A DNA stretch of 64,000 nucleotides from contig JAFREE010000018.1 of assembly GCA_019400425.1 (NCBI GenBank), positions 62,001 to 126,000 on the forward strand, in the 5' to 3' direction. Shown in pieces: positions 35,501-48,794 of the stretch. The notes below the pieces were generated by a model, which had not been told where the DNA came from, made no database searches, and saw nothing but the letters and a program-made list of their open reading frames with translations. The position numbers and the translations under genes were made by a program. The stretch is from Hymenochaete sp. R1 (Eukaryota > Basidiomycota > Agaricomycetes > Hymenochaetales > Hymenochaetaceae). Numbering within the stretch: position 1 is the first letter of the stretch; the number at the start of each line of letters is the position of its first letter.

Positions 35501-38500
35501 AACCTTCAGAGGCACTTATCAGCAACGTACAAACTTTCTAGGAAAGCCAACTCACAGCATTGATTCGTAGATGCGAATGAGCGACGGCAAGGGTCACCGG
35601 CATCCTCGTGTTGGTCCCTTGACGCATCGTCACCTCCTTGAAGGCTTCCTTCTCTTCTTGCTCGAGCGTCCCTGGATATTCATCAGTCTCACCAACATCG
35701 AGGTTCACCAGACAGTCAAGCTTATACTTACATGCAGTGCTTAGATACGTAGCTATATTCCGTCCGAGAGCCTGGCACAAGTCTGCGACCCCAAACTTGG
35801 GGCGCAAATCAATGGAGAAAACGCCTACAAAACAAGATAGTTAATTCTTGTATCCAACCCCTAAATAGTATATTGACTTACCCGCGCAGACATTGTAAAG
35901 TTTCCGAAGATATCTTTGCATCATGAAGTTACAGTTCAGAACGTAGGCGGTCCGCAAGCGCGAGCGCACGTCGCTCGGAGTGACCTCAACGAAAAATTTG
36001 AACCAATCTAACGATATCTCGTTCGATGAGGAATAGTTCGTGCTGTCGATTACCAACTCAATGTCAAGATGGTCGAAAGCGGCTATGGTCTGCAACGACG
36101 GTTAGTACGTCCAGTCGTCGAAAACGCCAACATATACGAACCTTGAAAACGTGGAATGCAAGTAACTCGTAGTCGATGACTTCTCGGTCCAGTTGTGAGA
36201 TGTTCAGAATGAACACCGCGGCGTCCTCCTATATAAAAGTTCACGTTGTCAAATCAGCGCTCTCAATGGAAGCTTGCCACGGCACGTACCTTTGTTGCAA
36301 CATGCGAGAACAACTTCGTCACAGAATCCGCGTTCCGTTCCGAGAGTCTGCCCATGAAGTCTCGGTACGTAGTATGCGTCGCCGACGTCTCCAGATGCAG
36401 CCTCGGAATCTCCAACGGCTGGCCCATTTCCACAAGCGCAGCACATAACGTGTCCCAAGCCTTCTTCCCTCCAATGACAGCCGCTTCGCCTTCGTTGGAT
36501 GACTTTGACAAGCTGAGCAGCTCCTTTCCGACTTTGTCTGCGTGCTTTTCGAAGAAGCGGTGCAGAACGATCGCGTCCGTCTCGTCGAAAGCGCCTCCTT
36601 GCCATTCGTCCGACTCATCCTCATGCATAGAAGGGGGGAGTTTCTTTACATAAGGCGCATCACTCAAACTGTCTACTCGAAGAAATGGGAAAGGCACTCA
36701 CGGTGATGTCCGTCAGGAACTTCACGACATGCATGATGTTCTTCTGCAAAAAGTCGTTGAAGCACATCATGTGCGGCTCTTTGCCAAAGCGGACATTATT
36801 CGAGAGGTTTTGCATGATTTTCGCGATGTACATGAGTCCCCTACGCATCGCCATACTATTCGGCGGCATCTCGATGTCGACGACTTCGGGGGACACTAGG
36901 ACAGGCGAAATGAACCGTAGGAAGATGAAACCGCCGAGGGCCGAGAATTTGGCATCCGGCCATACCTCTGCACTGAAGAGAATTGTCAGCATGGTCTCCA
37001 AATGATGTAGGGACTACTTGAACTTACACTATCTGCGAAATATGCATGCACACTTCACGAAGCATCCTATATAACAAATCTACGTGAGTTCATCTGCATT
37101 ATGAGACCCCTCTCGTCCATTCCATAACTCACAAAGGCATAGCAGGCGCCGACTCGCACACAATCTTCAAAAAGCTCTCCGCGAAGAACTCCAACGCCTT
37201 CTGGTTCTCCAAAATCTCCGGCTCACTCGCTCCCTTCGACGCCTCGATATTGAACGTCAGGTCATGGGCGACGTGGCTCATTTTCTCGATGAGCGGTTTA
37301 ACGACTTGGCGGAGGTAGTCGTATGCATGCGTTCGGGCGAAGTTGCTTAGGAGTTTGCTGCGCATGTTGTTGGGGCGCCAGAGGGCGACTTCGTTGGCTA
37401 AAGGCGGCGAAAAGGAAGTTAGTTGAGATAGGAGCGAAGTCAAGGAATGGACTTACGAGTCGACTTGACTTCTCTTTCAATGAGAAGTTTCAGAAGGTCG
37501 AGTAGGGATTGCCTAGTGTCAAAGAGATTAAGCAGCACGGGAATGATGACATCGTCTTCGTTCGCAGGACATGTCTCGCAAATCGCCAGCACAAGGTACA
37601 ACTAAAGCAAGGTCAACACCGACTCATTCTTCAGAAAAGCTATATACTCACATCGCATCCCTTCACAAGCTATAAACATCGAAAAGTTACACGTCAGCCT
37701 TGAGCAGAAGAATGACCACCTTTCAAACCAACTCACATCACCAATCTGTGACTGACTTGCGCTCACAGCAGAGTCGCTCGCAGGCAAGAACCGTCCTCCG
37801 AGGTCCATCACTCTCGAAATCGCCTTGCAGAAAATCGCTCTCTTCGTGAGGTCCGGGTCGTACGCAAGCGGGAGGAAGTGCTTGAGGCCGATGTCGGTGT
37901 TCATCGTGAGGAGGTATGCCAGGCCTGTCGTCACGATCTCGTAGACGCTGCCTTTGTCGAACGGGCCTGTCATTTTGGTCTAAAATGCGTTAAGAGATCG
38001 GCGAGGATTTTGTTTGTAAGATGGTATGCAGAATTGTAGAACTGGAAGGTGGGGGAGATCATACCTGATTTGAATGTTGGGAACTACGATCTTCTTCGAT
38101 CTAAGGTGAACGTCAGAAAATGATACTTTATATTTCGACGACACACTAACCGAAGACCCAGATGGTTGATCCACCGTCAAACCCTGCAAGAACAAATTCT
38201 GCAACTTCAGATATCGCCTCGAAATCGCATGCGTCGGGTCATCTCCAGCCGTCCCATCCGTCGTCATCAGCCTCATCCTCTCCACCAACGCCGTCATCGT
38301 CCGAATCACACAATTATTCAGCTCTCTCCTCTGCTTCATCACATAATACTCGTCATTCTCGTTCCCCTCCGGCTCGAACCAGTCCACGATGAGATCCACG
38401 AGCACGTTCCGGAAATAGTCGTCGGCGCGCGTCGTCATGGCTTCGATGCGCACGGCTTGGTACGAGCCCATGGAGATGAAGTTGCAGTAACGGATCTTGA

Positions 38501-41500
38501 ATTTGAATGCTTGGGATTTCTTGAAGCGGTTGGCGAAGCGGCCGAGAGAGGAGACGATGTGGCGGAAGTCGGCTTGGCCTAACACTTCGCGGAGACTGAT
38601 ATCTGGACGGGTCAGGACTAATATGCTGACGGATATGAGCTGTGGATGGAGAAATTAGAAAAAGAGTAGAGATGAAAAGAGGAGAGGGTTTGTATCGGAC
38701 CTGTTCGAAGAAGACAATGAGAAGCTGCTCTTCGTTCTCGCTACCCGTCGCCTCCGCACTAGTCCGATCAACATCATCCACCATACTACACAAAAAAACC
38801 CCATTTTCAGCATCATTACCAGAACTTATATGTTCAAAACCCACTCGTGCAATAATTTCCAGAGCCTCCCAAACATCCTCGAATGCACCTCCGTCCCCAA
38901 TGCCTCCTTCGCCGTATCCCTCGCCATCGGTATATCGAACAACAGCGTATCCACAGTCGTCGTCATAAAGTCCGTCAACATGTACTGCCCATCCTGCGGG
39001 ATCCTCAACCGATCCGGTAACGAGTGCGACGGGGTGCGGATCTGCAGAACATGGCGCGGGTCCTCGCTCACCGACGCCGCACCAAAGGCAGCCATGAACA
39101 ACGTAAGGTTTTGCCACTGGTAGAACTTTTCTTCAGGGCTCATAGTGAGGTCTCCAGCGGGCCTCTTCGTCGACTGCACGTCCCCATCTGAGGAAGTCGC
39201 GTGTCGCCCGATGATCCAATCACGTAACGCCGCCCACCGGAAGTAGCATTCGTACCACACGACGGCATGGAGAGGATACGGCGTCGACAGGAGCTTGAAC
39301 ACTTTCCTAATCCGCCGCTGTTGGGCGACGCGCCCGATGACGACGAACGACGGATCCCCGAGCTGTTCGTACAGCGGGTACCGCTTGGCTGCTTCGTCGT
39401 TCTCCTCGAAGCCTTCCGGCCGGGCGGGGTTCGGGAGACATTCGGCGATGGCGATGTCGCGGAGCGCTCGGGCTGCTGAGCTAGAGACGATTGTGTCGAC
39501 GGAGGTGAGGGTGACGAGGAGGGCGACTTCTGCGGCGACGATCTCTGGGCACCGACCGCTGGAGAAGTCCCAGCTCGCTCCGCATGTTTGGGTCTGTAGG
39601 TGATGACAACAAAGTCTTAGCTGGCTGCAAAGTCGAGCGTACAGACTCAAACAAAGCTCACCTCAACCGTCTTCTTGTAAAAGCCGATGTACCATACGAG
39701 CATATCCGCAAATAACCTCTGCTCCATCAAGTTATCGCGGGCATCAAGCAGACGTGTAGCCGTTACTGAAATGAAACGCAGACTGTAACCACACAAAAGA
39801 ACGCAGTCAACGGCGTATCCGCAACGAAAGAAACTGGCATACGTACATCGCAATATCAACCCACATCACCCCACTCTTGATTGTCTTCTCATCCGTCTGG
39901 AACATCATCCAGTTAGACCAATGCGTGAACGTCCTGATCCCGCTCAACGTCAACGCCAAGTCCGTGTTTTTGTCTCTTATGATATGCATGATATCTATCG
40001 TCCACGCCAGTACTTCTTCAGGTGGATCGTACAAGGGAAAGTAAGTCACGTCAAGACGGTAGAAAGCGAGGACGGAGAGGACGAGGAGTTCGCGTTCTGT
40101 GATGGCTTCGGAGGAGAAACGCTTCATGGTTGGGTGGGAGGCAATTCGGCGGGTGACACCCAGGCTGTCTTTTTCGTTGTAGATCGAGACGGCCGCCTGA
40201 ATGTATGCGTACGATGCGCCCAAGAAAACGAGTCAAGTTGGAAGCGAAGATGAAAGTCAGCACTACGGAGGAAATAAAAGTGGGATATCGATACTTACCC
40301 GGTAAATGGTCTTGCAGCGGTCAATGATATGTTTGTTCTGGAGCTTCTCGAGGTACGGGAACTTGTTCACTTGTTGACGCAACAAGATAAGCGTCTTGAT
40401 CCCCACAAGCTTCACCGCGTGCGACCTCTCCGGCTCGAGACAATCATACAAAAGCTGCAAGAAATCGTCCTCCGGCAGGAACCTCCCAACTCCACACATC
40501 ACATCCGCATAAAACGACACGTCGATCTCGTCCAGCGACTCATAGAACGGCCTCTGGTTCTGCGTCTTCCACAGACAATCCTTCATATTATCCGCAATCT
40601 CAGTCGCGAACGCGCGGATGACCGTCTCCTGTTCCTTCGGCAACACCGTCGCCGCGCGCAACATGTCCGAGAACGACATGATCGCGGTATCCCGTAGCTT
40701 GCTCCCCGGCGTCAGGCTCTTGCGCATCTTGTCGAGGAAGACGAGCTCCTTGTTCGAGCTCGTCGTGGTCGCCTTGTACGAGACGCCGTCGAAGCGGAGC
40801 GCGACTTGTTTGAAGCGCTCGAAGCAGAGGAGGAGGAGGACGGTCAGGACGGGCCAGAGGAGTTTGCGGTTGGACTCGTTTTTGACTTGGAGGAAGGCGT
40901 CGAAGACGCGCTCGGCGGCGCCCCCTTCGAGTTTGCGGGTGCCGTTGGCTAACTCGGTGAATTCGGAGGGGAAAGTCTCGATCCAGTTCCAGACTGCATG
41001 TCGCAAGGAGAGGGCAACCGCACATTGGGCGTCTCCCCTCATGTTGACGAGAAGCGAAGAAATCTCTGATGTGAAGAAAGGGTGTCATTAACCACTTGCA
41101 CTTCACAGTGGATGCAATTACGAAGAGGACTTGCCTTGAAGGATATACGTCAAACGCCCACGATCCAAAGCACAATGTTGCATGAGCTGCAAGTCGGTGT
41201 AATCCGACCCTTCTTCCTGAGTTGCCCTCGCCAACGCATGTATCTTGGCCCGAATCTTTCCCAACACGACGCTCCAGTTCACGGCGCTGAGCAAATACAC
41301 GATCCGGCCCGCCCATTCGGTGATGAGAGAGTAGAGTGGGAGGGAAGACATGGTCAGCGTGCGCGGGGTGCGCTGGAAGCCAAGCGCGGAACGCGCGAGA
41401 GGGATCGGGGTGGAGGACGTAGAGGATGCAACCGAGTTCATCGAAGGTGCCTTTCTCGGCCAGTTCCCACCCGATGGTCCCTCCGGGTGTCCACCACCAC

Positions 41501-42707
41501 CAGTGCCAGCGCCAGTACCAGCAGTATCAGGCTCCATCTCAGGCATCCACGGCATATCATCCTCATGCATCAGCCCATCGTCAGCATTGATCACTTCGAA
41601 CCCGTAAAGCGACGCGTCGGTGGAGAGGTTATCGTACGCCTTTGTGCGATCGTCGCGCGGGGCGGCCTGGCGCAGGAGCATGATCATCACGCTCACGAGC
41701 CATCTCGCGCAGTTCTCGTCAAGCGGGGGCGCCTCGAGGCTGAGGGAAGGCGAAGAACCAGAGCCGGAAGCGGAACCTGCGGACGTGGATTTCCCGCGCG
41801 CAGATGTGGCCGAGATGGTTTTCATGGCTGGCTCGGCGACGCCTGAGGGCTGGGCGGCGTGTTTTTCGTTGAAGAGCGGGTGTGGGGAGGGCGTGGGGGA
41901 GGTGGAGGTGGAAAGGGAGGTGGTGTCCAGGTCGGGTTCGGTGGTACGGTGGGAGGAGGCGCGGTCGATGGAGGAGTGGGAGGGACGGGTGTGTGGGGTA
42001 CGTTTGTGTTGCCAGCGGCAGGAGAGGATGACGGACATGACTTTGAGGAGGAAGAGCTCGGATTGGAGGATGTACAGGGCTCGCTGGCCGTCCAACTCGG
42101 TTTGCTGTTGCTGGAGAAAGGGGGGTTCTGCGGGTGAACGAGGTGGGAAACGATGATGAGGACGGTGCATACCTTTGCAAGACTCTCGAGATCTTGCGAA
42201 AGCTTCCAGACGATGATGTCGAGGGCATGCTTTGCGAGGTCAACGAGCGTCTCGATGATATTCAGTATCGCGGGGTCGGCCTCGACGTCGACCAGGGCTA
42301 GACCAGAGTAACACGGGAGCTGTAGCATGGCAACAGCATCACACACGACCATTCAACCAGATTTAAAATATCATCCATTGCAAATGAGCGTTGTGTTCGG
42401 AAATAGCTCGAGAAAGAGAGACAGAGAGAGAACGAACTTTTGCATTGAGCCGCTTTATGAGGGCTATGACGGCTTTGCTCTGAGGAGAGCCGTTTGTGGA
42501 GGACGGTGGGAAGCTGAGAGAGCTGGAGTTTGATGTCGGATGAGAGCCAACGAAGCCATGGTGAGACTCGTTCGGCCTATGGATGCGCGACGCTGCTGTC
42601 GAGGACGAAGACGGATGGAGACCAACGGTATTAGATGAAGAAGAGTGGGCAGTAAGGGAAGCAGAAGGACGACGACCGACGCCCTTGATGTCACTATTGG
42701 ATGACAT
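32529..42707 (-). CDS. IRA1: IRA/neurofibromin-like Ras GTPase-activating protein
   Basis: Very large multi-exon gene (more than 20 introns), from ATG at 42707 (MSSNSDIKGVGRRPSASL) to TAA at 32529-32531; I estimate roughly 2700-2900 residues. It stimulates GTP hydrolysis by Ras and so damps cAMP/PKA signalling. The N-terminal third is Ser-rich, then helical repeats. The GAP-related domain covers about 37440-36250: the arginine-finger loop reads NEVALWRPNNMRSKLL (Arg codon at 37375-37377) and the second signature is FIFLRFISPVLVSPEVV near 36890. A Sec14/CRAL-TRIO plus PH-like module follows at about 36240-35400 (FDHLDIELVIDSTNYSSSNE, SRLRTAYVLNCNFMMQRYLR). The C-terminal part (35230-32530) is HEAT-like helical sequence. 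Domain order matches neurofibromin. Exon borders were not all resolved. The 5' end faces the 14-3-3 gene about 1.1 kb away. Confidence 0.93.
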
Positions 42708-43819
42708 TTGTAAAAACAACAGACACGACGATGGAGAAGTAGAACAAGAAACGAAGAAAAGAAGATGGCGAGAAGAAGAGGGAGAAAAGAGGTGGAGAGC
42801 GACGACGACGACGACGGCGACGACGATGAGCTAGTCGTCGGTTGACCTGACCTGATCGCGCGCGCGGACGCAGCAGCTTGGCCGCTTGCTGGACCCGACT
42901 CAGGCTTGACCTGACCTGACGCGTGCAACACACGCTCTCTTCATTAATCTCTTTGACTCTTCTGATCGCATTTCTACGCTATCTCTTTACTACACTTCTC
43001 TTTCTTCAACCCTTTGAGCTCGTTGATTTATTTCCTAATATAGCGCATTGAAGCATTGACTCTGCGAATTCTCCGAATTTCAAGTAGAAAAGTGCTGGAG
43101 TTGACTCGAATCGACGAATCGGGTCGTGTCTCGGAAGCGGGAGATACCACAAAGGGAAAGGGAAGGTCAGTGATCGACATGATCTGCATCTGAATTGCAC
43201 CAAGGACATCAGTATCAGTCAGTCAGTCGAGAGATGGCAAGAGAGCAAGAGCAGAACACGCATACAAGCAGGCGATGAGACCTACATAGCCACTTCATAC
43301 GCTTCATTATATTCCATAACATATATACTTATATTTATATTTCTTTTAATACAACACCCTGCCGTACAAGCCCCCTGTGGATTTTGCATATACATACATG
43401 CACATCCGCCCCGCCACCGCCGTTGTCGTTTGTCGGTCGGCGTCTGAGTCTGGACCCTATTTCCTTTCTAGAGTCTGGGGGAATGGTGCATCGTGGGAAT
43501 CTCCTTCTGTAAACGTATAAGAGTGATCTGTTTGTGTTTGTTGACAGTACCCTCAACCCAACCCTCTGCCCAGCTCCCATTTATGCGTCAACCTCCGCAC
43601 TTGAACATAAACCACTACCATCTCTCTCTCACCTCATCCATCACCTCAACCAGCATCCACCCTTTCTTCTCGTGAGTGCACTCCGTCAACGACGCGTCCA
43701 AACAGTCTGCTCATCGCTTGCACTACGTCCAGATACCATCCCCAGCTTCCCTGTCCCCAACCGTGAGCTCTCCCGACGCGTCTCGTTCTTTCTAAAGCAG
43801 CCGCTTATTCGCCTTTCAG
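42708..43819. promoter_or_regulatory. Divergent promoter region, RasGAP / 14-3-3
   Basis: About 1.1 kb between two divergent starts. Next to the RasGAP ATG is a purine-rich leader with a GAC trinucleotide run (42801-42826) and a repeated TTGACCTGACCTGA word (about 42842-42855 and 42906-42919). Next to 14-3-3 lies a pyrimidine-rich leader (43550-43815) that may hold a 5'-UTR intron. Neither was proven. Confidence 0.4.
42801..42826 (+). repeat. (GAC)n microsatellite with one interruption
   Basis: GAC repeats with one GGC unit, upstream of the RasGAP start codon. Confidence 0.85.
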
Positions 43820-44806
43820 ATGTCAACCTCGCGCGAAGACTCCGTCTTTCTCGCCAAGCTCGCAGAGCAGGCAGAGCGTTATGAAGGTCCGTGAAGCCCT
43901 TTCAGAGCGCGCACGCGTCATGAGACACTTATTCGGTACTGATAACGCCCGCTCCCGCGTTTCCAGAGATGGTTGACAACATGAAGAGTGTCGCGTCCTC
44001 CGATCAGGAACTCACTGTCGAGGAGCGCAATCTCCTCTCCGTCGCCTACAAGAACGTCATTGGTGCACGCCGCGCCTCCTGGCGCATCGTTTCCTCCATC
44101 GAGCAGAAGGAGGAGTCCAGGGGTAACGAGTCCCAGGTCACAATGATCAAGGGCTACAGGGAGAAGATCGAGAGCGAGCTCGCAAAGATTTGCGAGGATA
44201 TACTCGAAGTGCTCGAGAAGCACCTTATCCCCTCTGCTGCGTCGGGCGAGTCGAAGGTCTTCTATCACAAGATGTACGAGAACATATCCCTTTCCGGATA
44301 CGTCATGTCTTATCTAATCGTTTTCCCCGCATCGCTTAATTAGGATGGGTGATTACCACCGTTATCTCGCCGAGTTCGCGACCGGTGACAAGCGCAAGGA
44401 CAGCGCGGATAAGTCGCTGGAAGCCTACAAGGCTGCCACTGAAGTCTCGACGACCGAACTGCCCCCGACGCACCCCATCCGGTTGGGTCTCGCGCTCAAC
44501 TTCTCAGTATTTTACTATGAGATCATTAATAGCCCCGACAAGGCGTGCCATCTCGCGAAGGCGGCCTTTGACGACGCGATTGCGGAGCTTGATACGCTAT
44601 CGGAGGAAAGCTACAAAGACTCGACCTTGATTATGCAGCTCCTCCGTGACAACCTGACACTCTGGACCTCGGACCAGGGTGGCGAACCTGGTTAGTGATT
44701 TTATATACAATCCGGAGCTCACGTTGACCCAGTATTTTCTATCGTTTCAGACAAGTCGGGAGAAGCGAAGGATACCGACGCGGCGGAGGCTGAGGATGCT
44801 TCGTAA
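43820..44806 (+). CDS. BMH1: 14-3-3 protein
   Basis: Phosphoserine/threonine-binding dimeric adaptor. Exons 43820-43886, 43967-44273, 44344-44690 and 44751-44806 add to 777 nt, 258 residues, usual for the family. Signatures: [20 protein letters not shown] at the N-terminus, [20 protein letters not shown] (first 14-3-3 signature, with the phosphate-binding Lys and Arg), [15 protein letters not shown], and [20 protein letters not shown] (second signature). The C-terminal tail is acidic ([11 protein letters not shown]). The first intron follows GAAG and the third precedes DKSGEAKD. Introns and phases were checked to keep the frame. Fungi often have one or two paralogs; the symbol stands for the family. 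Confidence 0.96.
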
Positions 44807-45591
44807 ATTTCATTCCCCGGTGTTGCATTAGGAGCTCAAAAACCATCACATTGTGTCAATACGTCGCATCCTCCCACCCTCTTTATCCTCGTTTTAGTGC
44901 TTGCTCGAGTGTTCCTCTATTACCGCCGCATTTCATTTACGTCGTTCCCTGGCCTTATCCCGCATTACCCTATCCCCTGTTCGTCTATGGACACGAACGT
45001 ATCCCTTTAACTCCCCTCCCTTCTCCGCACCCACATCACGCGACCCGTGACATCATGTTGGAGATTGCGGTCTTGCCGTACTTCATCTTGTCCGGACTGT
45101 GGTGGTTTTTGGTCACGGCTTTTCTCTTTTGCGTGTCATCTCGTCTCGCTTCTCATCTCATCATCTCTTTCATTGTTCATCGTCTGCTTTTGCCCTCTTT
45201 TCGTCATTTTTTCTCTTTGTCTAACGTCTGCTTTATCCAACCAATCAAAGATAAGATCGTAAAGCTGAAATTATTTTGTGTGATGTGATTAGGTTGTGAT
45301 TGATTGATTAATTTCAAGGCGATATTGCGCAAATCCCCGAGAAAAAAAGAACGAGTTGTAATGGCTGAAGGTACTAGGATGCTTATTTCTATCTGTAAGT
45401 CCTATTCGGTCGAACTGCATAACCATAAAGCTCGCAAAGATTTCTGAAGGTGAGTCAGTGGTGCTCCAGTGAATGAGAAACTGTTGATTACACCCCAGAA
45501 CAGACAATGCCACCATCGGATTCGGGGATTCCGAAGGGGAGCAGAGAGCAAACATTCACATGTACTGTACATCAAGAAAACTGTCTACGGC
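44807..45591. other. 3' region between convergent genes
   Basis: Pyrimidine-rich sequence, probably the 3' UTR of 14-3-3, then the downstream flank of the family W gene at 45592-46963. No gene seen. Confidence 0.6.
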
Positions 45592-46963
45592 CTACAGCTT
45601 CGTTTCTGGCGCCTGCGCACCCTCTAACCCTTCCTCCACCTCCTCCTTTCCCTCCCCTTGACCCTTCCCTTCCCCGCCCTTCTCCCGATCCTTCCCAGCA
45701 ACAGCCCTCAACGCCCTCTCATAATCCGCATCAAGCATTGGACACCGCGGATAACGCCCCCACACCTCTTTGTTGTCCTCCCACACTTGCAGGTACCCGC
45801 CGAGACGCTTTTTGAGTATGCTGAGGTTTGACTCTTCGAAGAGGATCTTGAGGGCGTCGAGGATCCCGAACTTGGTTTGTGTGTGAGATGCGTCGGCGTC
45901 TTCGGCGTTTTCTGCACCACCTTCGCTTTTGCCCTCGCCCTGGCTGGGGAGCGGCGGCGGCGGCGGCTGTTGCTTGAGCGACAGCTCGTAGGACGACCTG
46001 ATGAGGTTGAGCTGGTACTGGAGTCGACGGAGGTACGGCGTGTTCCTATCCCGCTCAGCCTGCGAACTAATACTATTCATCGACACATGCGCGAACCACT
46101 CCCAAATCCTCACCATCACCCTCGCCTCGTCGTACTCGCCCTCATTCACCCGCCCCTCCATCTCTTTCCACTCCTCCTCCCTCTCCGCTCCTGACGCCGA
46201 CCCCGCCCCGCCCCAGGCCCCCTCCCAAACCTCATCCCGGTACCCGAACGCGCGTTTCTCAGCCTCCAGAAGCGCGAGCTGCTCCTCCCAGAAGGACATA
46301 GCCGCCTGCGCCTCCGCGCGGGTGTACGTGGACGCGCCCGTGTATGAGCCGTCGGCGTCGAGGTCGGCGACGATCGAGGTGTAGTGCTCGACGTTGGCTT
46401 TGTGGGTGCGGGTTGCGAGCTCGAAGAGGTGGGGTGGGGTGAGGCGGGTTGGGGCGCCGTGGAAGGGGAAGATGTCGCGGTCTACGACGCCTGCTTTGGC
46501 TGTGGGGGGGTGGGGGGTGTGCAGGGGATGGGAAAAGGGGTGGAAGGTCACCGTGGTTTGCGCCGTGAGATATATGCCAACGAGGAATAGGGAAAAACAT
46601 ACCGAGTTTCCGCTCGACCTCTACCAACTCCTCATCAGCCGACGGCGCGAGGTAGATCCTCTCCTTCGACTCCTTGTGCTCCTTCGACTCCTTGTGCCCC
46701 TTGTGCTCTGCACCAGAAGTCCCGGAGGAAGCGTTGGGATGGAAGAGAGAAGTGGCGCGCGTGAGGATGTCCTTGATATAAGGGTGTTTTTCTTTGGTTT
46801 CGTCCTCGCCCGAGTCCGTATTCGAGTCCTTAGGCTTGGACTGGCTCTGTGCGTGTTGCTGCTGCTGTTCTTCAAGTTGGCTGTGTGACTCGGAGGACTT
46901 GGACTCAGGCTGGGCGTCGTCTTTGGGTACGGTGACGGATTCGTCCTTTTCGAGAGCTGACAT
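45592..46963 (-). CDS. Family W protein, copy 5, long form (unrecognised)
   Basis: Exons 46963-46603 and 46499-45592 (103-bp intron, phase 1) encode 422 residues, well above the 242-263 of the other members. Extra length comes from a Gln/Lys/Ser-rich N-terminus (SHSQLEEQQQQHAQSQSKP, then EHKESKEHKESKE), a Glu/Gly-rich insert (about 46150-46260), a PPPPPLPS-containing insert near 45950 and a Gly/Glu/Lys tail. Shared blocks remain: ELVEVERKL before the intron, EAQAAMSFWEEQLALLEAEK, MVRIWEWFAHVSMNSIS, and the signature KKRLGGYLQVWEDNKEVWGR with YPRCPMLDADYERALRAV. It stands beside conserved genes, not next to repeats, so it may be the ancestral member. GC-rich third positions contrast with the AT-richer copies 1-4. 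Function unknown. Confidence 0.78.
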
Positions 46964-48794
46964 CGTGCTTTGGAGCTCAGGCTACGTTCTGGATGTTTCA
47001 GGTGAGGCGAGGACTGGAATGTTGGACAATGCGAGGAAGACGAGACGAGGGTGAATCGCCACTTCACAGACCCCTTCTACATAAATAAATATCCGCCTCC
47101 CCCCGCCTCCATTTGTTTACAATCGTGGCGTTCTCGGGGAAAAGACCTGATGAGCATACAAGTACGCTTGGCTACAGCGAATGTCAGCGTCAGCCTACCC
47201 GACTGAAGCCCCAATGGGCTTGTCGCTTGCAAGTAGCGATATCGATCCAGCTTACTTTCGGAGGTCAAGACGGGGTTGATTAGAGAGGGAGGAGTCGAAA
47301 TAAGGTTGATGTTCCTGTGGCGGGTGTGGCGTCCGAAAATTTCGGAGAGCTCGAAAATGCGTGTCTGAGTCGAGTATTAGTGTTGGAAACTTGGGGAGTT
47401 AGTCTCTTATTTGGAGTTTGAAGGGGTCCATGAGCTTTGGGTTCTAGTAGTACTTTTACCTCAGCCTGTAGCGAGAGAATGGGTTGTGATTCTTGTTGCA
47501 GAGTAAAATAAGGCATTGGAAATTAGTAATAACTACTACCAAGCCAGGCTACTTCCGACCTCCGACGCACATGTCTACTCTGCAGCATAAACAGCACGCA
47601 AAAACTGTCTGTCAACGACCTCCTTCGAAACCTGATTATGGGTCTTTATCGCTTCCAGCGTCAAGTTACTATAAGAGAAGATAAACGGAAGAGACTCACT
47701 AAGGCCAAGTCTCCTTTCAAAGTCTCGCACGAGATTGCGATTAATGTAGACCCAGTATCAGTACGCGTTAGCACACGGGGATCATTTAACCGTGTCTGTC
47801 CTTGGAATTCTTTCGATGCCTTTCTCTCGAGTTGAGGAGGCGGACTCAGGCTGAATCGGCGGCTATAGACACGTTTGAACCGTTGAAGACCTCGGCATGA
47901 TACTTGGGAGGGAGGCTTACCAGTGGGCTGAGATGCGGCGTATCGAAGTCCAGTTGAATCCCCTTTTTGAGCTACGCTCACTTGAGCTCTGAGTTAGGTA
48001 GAAGTGAGTTTCTGATGAAGCAACTAAAGGGTGATTGCAAAGCGTTGGTCAATGAAAACGACTTCTACGCTGGGGTTGATGTTTAGTATGGATTGCTTCT
48101 CGCTAAACTTATGCTCGACGGAGAGTTCAAGGTTCATGATAGTATCATTGGGGAGAGGAAAGAGAAAAATGTCGTGGGTAGTGCTTTGTATATCGTAAGC
48201 CCAGTTAGATTAAAGTAAAGTTTCCATTCGCCACGCTTGATGCATCTTTCCGGAGGACTGCAGCGGCAACGGAGGTTTGGACACTTAAGGTCTGCAAGCT
48301 GGTGGAAAATGGGTCGTGTTGGCCTTAGTTAGAAACCAGAAAGTCAAACCTTCGCATCTTGCCAGGGGGATGACTCGGAGGGAAAGTATACAAAAAATTG
48401 TATATCGATGGGGAATTTGAGCCCATGTCTTTGTCGCTCTTGAGTCGTCAAAGGTTGTTCGGGAAGATATCGCTGCTCGCTTAAGATAATAAGAAGTCTC
48501 TGAATCAGGCTCAAAATAAGCAAAATCGCGGATTGATTGAAATGACGTTACAGAATTGAAGGATATCAATAAAGTACACGAGCCATTTGAACATGGATTC
48601 GACCCGGCACTTGCCAGGGGCTTCATGACTTCCGGGCTTAAACACGGAAGTCATTCTTTCGAAGCTTCGTTCACAGATGGCAGATCTGTTTTTTGCTCGT
48701 CGTCTGTTGTCCATATCAGGTCCCTGCATCCATAATAATGATGAAACTGGTTGGCGATTTTGTAGTAAGATGGTGGTTTGGAAGACGCAAAAAT
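46964..48794. other. Stretch without a supported gene
   Basis: Upstream region of the long family W gene and sequence leading into repeat copy D. Short frames only. Confidence 0.5.

Noticed and set aside
41620..42156. Long plus-strand frames opposite the RasGAP N-terminal exons (also 40618-41091 and 41082-41846)
   Set aside because: Antisense shadows of a GC-rich coding region whose minus-strand product is clearly recognisable.
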